From Heterohyrax brucei (taxonomy: Eukaryota > Chordata > Mammalia > Hyracoidea > Procaviidae): a stretch of DNA of 64,000 nt. Shown in pieces: positions 63,301-64,000 of this stretch. The notes below the pieces were generated by a model. It saw only the letters and a program-made list of their open reading frames with translations. It did no database searches and was not told the origin of the DNA. Each line of letters begins with the position of its first letter. Position 1 is the stretch's first letter. The DNA lies in NCBI GenBank assembly GCA_028571685.1, contig CM053140.1, forward strand, positions 29,121,501 through 29,185,500, given 5' to 3'. The translations under genes and the position numbers were made by a program.

Positions 63301-64000
63301 TTGGGGACTGGGGCCTTGCATAGGCCAAAGTCTAGCGAGAAAAGGGTAGGGGGCTGGGCCAGACCGCACCACACTCAGAGCTGTGACACTGCAATTCCTG
63401 GCTGTGGGTCCAATGACGGGTGGAGGAGGAGGGACAGGCTCGGCCCCGCCCCTCAGAGCCTCCCAGTGGGTGACACCCTTGTAGCCCCAAACCCCGAGTA
63501 TGCAGTTGCACACCTGTCACCACCTGTCTGCTGAGGACAAGGCCAGGGCAGCAAACACCGACTGTTGACATCGTGTTTATGTGTCTATCACCCAACAGTC
63601 CTCTGAGAGGCTTTCCCGGAAAAGGAGAAAGGCTTAAAATGGTGCTGAGGCAGGAATGCTCTCACCCTTTCTCCTTCCCTTGTTTCTGCTCAGGCCTCCT
63701 CTTCTCTCCCTCCCTTGTGCCTACAGTTTGGGGTCTACAGCCCTGGGCTCCCCAGGCCCCTTCTGTTAGATCCAGTGGGTCCCAGGTCAGTCAGCTGGGG
63801 TGTGAGTTCTTCTGAGACATCTGCATCACTTGCAGGGAGATCGGGGCTGAGGCGTAGTCCCTGTGGATCTGGGGACAGGGACACCCTGAGGGGGGGCTGC
63901 TAGGAGAGACTCACTTCTCACACCCCTTCCGCTGGAAGCCAGATATCAGGTGGATACCTGACATTAGGGGTCCGATTCAACCTTGCCTGAATGGGTCGTG
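60331..64000. other. GC-rich intergenic DNA, no gene recognised
   Basis: Repeat-poor sequence with many short open frames but no recognisable domain, CpG island or RNA gene. Synteny suggests it lies between C1orf159 and the miR-200b/TTLL10 locus. Confidence 0.5.
63258..63272 (+). other. Perfect (GGGT)3GGG G-quadruplex motif
   Basis: GGGTGGGTGGGTGGG: four G-triplets separated by single T loops, a pattern known to form very stable parallel quadruplexes. Confidence 0.75.

Overview
The window is vertebrate nuclear DNA, almost certainly from an afrotherian mammal and most likely an elephant. The diagnostic signal is the repeat content. More than twenty copies or fragments of the Afrotheria-specific tRNA-derived SINE (AfroSINE) are scattered on both strands. 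They occur with L1 copies that share a distinctive 3' UTR, RTE/BovB-like LINE pieces, a MIR, a Tigger1 DNA transposon and ERVL/MaLR-type LTRs. Coding density is very low, and most open frames are chance or transposon-derived.

Only one protein-coding gene can be supported: the orthologue of human C1orf159, on the minus strand. I could assemble its whole coding sequence by eye: eight GT-AG exons between 5171 (ATG) and 608 (TAA), 606 nt, 201 codons plus stop. It encodes a small type I membrane protein with a signal peptide, a Cys-rich N-glycosylated ectodomain, one transmembrane helix and a short basic tail. Its promoter is best placed about 24 kb upstream, in a CpG-rich block at about 28.56-29.3 kb. 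That block holds four ACTACAnnTCCC (ZNF143/SBS-type) boxes in alternating orientation and plausible splice donors leaving in both directions, so it looks bidirectional.

Layout: 1-607, 3' flank or 3' UTR of C1orf159. 608-5186, coding exons. 5.2-28.9 kb, a long 5' intron made largely of nested repeats, including an old minus-strand L1 spread over 9.4-20.4 kb and broken by younger L1s and SINEs. 28.56-29.3 kb, CpG promoter. 29.4-33 kb, SINEs in otherwise plain sequence. 33.5-37.8 kb, a Tigger1 element invaded by an AfroSINE that is itself invaded by an LTR, followed by an ERVL/MaLR-like provirus with two LTRs, a tRNA-Leu primer-binding site and a polypurine tract. 38.3-48.8 kb, GC-richer intergenic DNA with TG-rich tracts and two CTCF-like sites. 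49-51.1 kb, L1 fragments. 51.2-54.4 kb, GC-rich intergenic DNA with a third CTCF-like site. 54.4-60.3 kb, L1, LTR-like and RTE sequence. 60.3-64 kb, GC-rich intergenic DNA without a recognisable exon.

In human 1p36.33 the sequence upstream of C1orf159 leads to the miR-200b/200a/429 cluster and TTLL10. I found neither here, so they probably lie beyond the right edge. No new enzyme system, CRISPR or operon-like structure is present. The interesting material is promoter architecture, candidate insulator sites and the stratigraphy of nested mobile elements.
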